Part shown: piece by piece, positions 6,254 to 8,834 of the stretch
How the letters are laid out: every line of letters starts with the position of its first letter
Numbering within the stretch: position 1 is the first letter of the stretch
Assembly: GCA_037441725.1 (NCBI GenBank)
Contig: JBBIRT010000129.1
Location: forward strand, 1-8,834
Reading direction: 5' to 3'
DNA length: 8,834 nucleotides
Origin: JBBIRT01 sp037441725
GTDB taxonomy: Bacteria > Desulfobacterota > BSN033 > UBA1163
The notes under the pieces: model-generated
Told to the model about the DNA's origin: nothing
The model's database searches: none
The model's input: only the letters and a program-made list of their open reading frames with translations
Position numbers and translations under genes: made by a program

Positions 6254-6348
6254 CTTGCAAAAACCTTCATAATAGGCTAAGTATTAAAATCTTAAAGTAA
6301 GTAACAAGGACTTTTTGATTTTTAATAGAGCATCAGGAGCCTTTTCCA

Positions 6349-7947
6349 ATGGGGAAGAGTTTAAGATGGAAGTTCATCCTTTATGGAGCCATTACCCTTT
6401 TTGCCCTCCTCCTTCTTTTACCCACCCTGACCTCCCAATTACCTTCCTGGTTTACTAAGGTCATCCCCACAGAAAAGATTCACTTAGGGCTTGACCTCCA
6501 AGGAGGAATGCATCTTATTCTTGAAGTAGAGGGAGAAAAGGCAATTGAAAGTTATGTCGAACGAATAAAGAACAATTTGAAAGATGATTTGAAGGATCGA
6601 GGTATACCGGCTGGGAGAGTGGAGAGGGAGAAAAGGGATCAGATTGTGATCGAAGTCTCTGGCGAAAAAGAGAAATGGGAGAAACTCCTCAGCGAACGTT
6701 ACTCGATCCTGCAAGAACTTTCGTCAGAAAAGGTGGAGGGGGGTATATGGAAAATCAGATTGGTGCTGGATAGTAAACAGGCTGAGCAGATCAAGAAACA
6801 TGCCATTGATCAGGCATTAGAGACCATTCGGAATCGAATAGATCAATTTGGTGTTTCTGAACCTGAGATTACCCTCCAAGGGACGGATCGGATATTAATC
6901 CAGCTTCCAGGAATTAGAGATCCTGAAAGGGCAAAAAGCCTAATTGGTCGAACGGCTTTATTGGAATTCAAACTGGTAGATGACGAAGGGGATCTTGATG
7001 CCGCGCTAAAGGGGATGATTCCAGAAGGGGATGTCATCCTCTACCAGCGGGTGGTGGATCCCAAGACAGGAGGGGTTAAAAAGATTCCCTATCTATTAAG
7101 AGAAAGAACCCTGATGACAGGTGAGGTCTTGAAGGATGCCAGGGTTGCCCTGGATTCACAATTTCACGAACCCTATATTGCCTTAGAATTTGATGATATT
7201 GGGGCGAAACTCTTCGAACAGATTACAGGTGCAAATGTTAAAAAGAGGTTGGCCATCATTCTTGATGACAATGTCTATTCCGCCCCTGTCATTCAAGAGA
7301 GGATTGCAGGGGGGAGGGCTCAGATTACGGGTCGTTTTACAACCGATGAGGCCAATGAATTGGCCATCGTTCTGAGGGCAGGGGCCTTGCCCGCACCTGT
7401 AAAGATTATCGAGGAGAGGACGGTTGGCCCCTCTCTTGGCCAGGACTCCATCAGACAAGGAATGATTTCTATTCTGATCAGTGCATTGGTCGTGGTCCTC
7501 TTCATGATTTATTATTATAGGGTTTCAGGTGTCATTGCAGATATTGCGCTCATCCTGAATGTCATCCTGGTATTCGCTGTTCTCTCCCTTTTGCGAGCCA
7601 CCCTGACCCTTCCCGGAATAGCAGGCCTGGTCCTCTCCATGGGCATGGCAGTGGATGCCAATATCCTGATTCATGAACGGATCAAAGAGGAATTGAGGTG
7701 GGGAAAAACCATTCGAGCGGCTATCGATCAGGGTTATCATCGAGCCTTCACCACCATCATCGATTCGAATTTAACCACTGTGATTGCGGCACTCTTCCTG
7801 TATCAATTTGGGACAGGCCCAGTGAAGGGATTTGCCGTGACCCTGTTTTGGGGGATTGTTGCCAACATCTTCACGGCGGTCTTTGTGACACGGTTCATCT
7901 TTGACTATCTTACCCTCAAAGTGAAGGTAAAGAGATTGAGTATCTAA
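6349..7947 (+). CDS. secD: Protein translocase subunit SecD
   Basis: SecD works with SecF beside SecYEG and uses the proton-motive force to pull exported proteins to the outer side of the inner membrane. Length is 532 residues, within the range for bacteria with separate secD and secF. Layout: first membrane helix about 8-27, then the GLDLQGG motif (47-53), a large periplasmic domain to about 365 with LLEFKLVDD and VYSAPVIQERIAGG stretches, then five C-terminal helices (about 369-388, 395-414, 422-441, 470-487, 496-517). Asp436 in GMAVDANIL corresponds to the conserved fourth-helix aspartate of the proton path. The ATG has AGGAG at 6335-6339, 9 nt upstream. secF follows after 24 bp. The usual upstream neighbour yajC is absent. 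A weak TTGCAA (6255-6260) lies in the upstream spacer, but no convincing -10 accompanies it. Confidence 0.97.
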   Translation: MGKSLRWKFILYGAITLFALLLLLPTLTSQLPSWFTKVIPTEKIHLGLDLQGGMHLILEVEGEKAIESYVERIKNNLKDDLKDRGIPAGRVEREKRDQIVIEVSGEKEKWEKLLSERYSILQELSSEKVEGGIWKIRLVLDSKQAEQIKKHAIDQALETIRNRIDQFGVSEPEITLQGTDRILIQLPGIRDPERAKSLIGRTALLEFKLVDDEGDLDAALKGMIPEGDVILYQRVVDPKTGGVKKIPYLLRERTLMTGEVLKDARVALDSQFHEPYIALEFDDIGAKLFEQITGANVKKRLAIILDDNVYSAPVIQERIAGGRAQITGRFTTDEANELAIVLRAGALPAPVKIIEERTVGPSLGQDSIRQGMISILISALVVVLFMIYYYRVSGVIADIALILNVILVFAVLSLLRATLTLPGIAGLVLSMGMAVDANILIHERIKEELRWGKTIRAAIDQGYHRAFTTIIDSNLTTVIAALFLYQFGTGPVKGFAVTLFWGIVANIFTAVFVTRFIFDYLTLKVKVKRLSI

Positions 7948-7971
7948 ATATAAATAAAGGTAACAGATATT

Positions 7972-8834
7972 ATGGAGTTGATTCGTCCTGGAACTCAATT
8001 CGATTTTATTGGAAAAAAGAAGTTTACGGTCTGGATCTCAGCCGTAGCCATTTTGCTTAGCATTGGTTCAATAATTTACCATGGAGGGTTGAGATATGGA
8101 GTCGACTTTGCAGGTGGCATCTTGCTTCAGATAAGATTTTCGAAAGCAGTGGAGATCACTGAGGTGAGAAATGCGATGACGGCTATGGGTTCAAAAGAGG
8201 CCATGGTTCAGAAATTCGGGGGTGAAAATGAATTCTTAATTCGTATCGAGAAAGGATCCGAGGATTTAGAGGCCCTGTCAAGACAGATCCAGACCTCCCT
8301 TCAGGAACGATTTAAGGGTCAGGCCTTGGAAATCCGGAGGGCTGAAGTGGTGGGTCCTAAGGTTGGAAAGGATCTAAAGACAAAAGCGATCTGGGCCATT
8401 GGACTTGCCTTCATCGCCATATTGATCTATGTGGCTTTCCGCTTCCATCAATTTTCTTACGGGATTGGTGGAATCGCAGCCTTGATCCATGATATCATTA
8501 TCACCTTTGGGGCGATCTCCCTTTTTAATCTCGAATTCTCTTTACCCCTCCTTGCCGTAATCCTGACCATCATTGGATTCTCAATCAATGACACGATCGT
8601 GATTTTTGATCGGGTGAGAGAGAATATAAAAAAGATGCGGAAAGAAAAGATCGAAACGGTTTTCAATACAAGTATCAACGAGACCCTCGGAAGAACCATC
8701 TTGACCTCTGGGACGGTCTTGATGGTTGTTCTTATCCTCTTCTTTTTTGGGGGGTCCGTTATCCATGATTTTACAACGGCCATGATCGTCGGTTTAATCT
8801 CAGGAACCTACTCAACGGTCTATGTCGCAAGCCC
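7972..8834 (+). CDS. secF: Protein translocase subunit SecF (C-terminal end beyond window)
   Basis: Partner of SecD in the Sec translocon accessory complex. The frame is open for 287 residues and leaves the window without a stop. The family is usually about 300-315 residues, so roughly 20 are missing. Visible: first membrane helix about 19-37; the VDFAGG motif (44-49) that opens the periplasmic domain; VVGPKVGKDL before the second helix; HDIIITFG (173-180); the fourth-helix signature GFSINDTIVIFDRVREN (202-218) with Asp207; and NETLGRTILTSGT (236-248) with Arg241. Asp207 and Arg241 match residues known to matter for proton-coupled function in this family. The ATG at 7972 has a modest AAAGG (7956-7960) 11 nt upstream. 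It is surely co-transcribed with secD. Confidence 0.96.
   Translation, partial: MELIRPGTQFDFIGKKKFTVWISAVAILLSIGSIIYHGGLRYGVDFAGGILLQIRFSKAVEITEVRNAMTAMGSKEAMVQKFGGENEFLIRIEKGSEDLEALSRQIQTSLQERFKGQALEIRRAEVVGPKVGKDLKTKAIWAIGLAFIAILIYVAFRFHQFSYGIGGIAALIHDIIITFGAISLFNLEFSLPLLAVILTIIGFSINDTIVIFDRVRENIKKMRKEKIETVFNTSINETLGRTILTSGTVLMVVLILFFFGGSVIHDFTTAMIVGLISGTYSTVYVAS

Overview
The window comes from a bacterium. A heterodisulfide-reductase (Hdr) operon rich in iron-sulfur and flavin sites points to an anaerobe, or at least an organism with low-potential redox metabolism. Together with an AMP-forming acyl-CoA synthetase and separate secD and secF genes, this fits a Desulfobacterota-like (former Deltaproteobacteria) or syntrophic lineage. 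That placement is inference from gene content; no phylogenetic marker was compared.

Left half (1-3956, minus strand): a tight operon reads leftward in the order lipoyl carrier (GcvH family), hdrC, hdrB, hdrA. Gaps are 12 bp, a 23-bp overlap, and 1 bp. HdrA runs off the left edge after 685 codons. It is a composite: a complete GltD-type NADPH oxidoreductase module lies inside the HdrA fold. HdrB keeps both cysteine-rich CCG motifs and HdrC keeps both [4Fe-4S] motifs. A sigma70-like promoter at 3928-3956 overlaps the longest possible reading frame of the carrier gene, which supports a shorter protein starting at 3898. A plausible reading is that NAD(P)H electrons enter at the HdrA/GltD flavins, pass through HdrC to HdrB, and that HdrB acts on a disulfide. 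The adjacent lipoyl carrier is an attractive candidate for that disulfide.

Divergent spacer (3899-4371): it carries the operon promoter, a small GAAA-loop hairpin, a 240-bp MITE-like inverted-repeat element with a candidate 4-5 bp target duplication, and a TTGACA-containing promoter candidate for the rightward gene.

Middle (4372-5949, plus strand): a complete ANL-superfamily acyl-CoA synthetase of unknown substrate, with a strong Shine-Dalgarno. It stands alone. The following 399-bp spacer holds a second, unrelated imperfect inverted-repeat structure whose right-hand hairpin, followed by eight T, looks like an intrinsic terminator.

Right end (6349-8834, plus strand): secD, complete, and secF, missing only about its last 20 residues at the window edge. 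They are separated by 24 bp and encode the proton-driven accessory of the Sec translocon. No yajC lies directly upstream. I see no tRNA, rRNA, CRISPR array or intact transposase.
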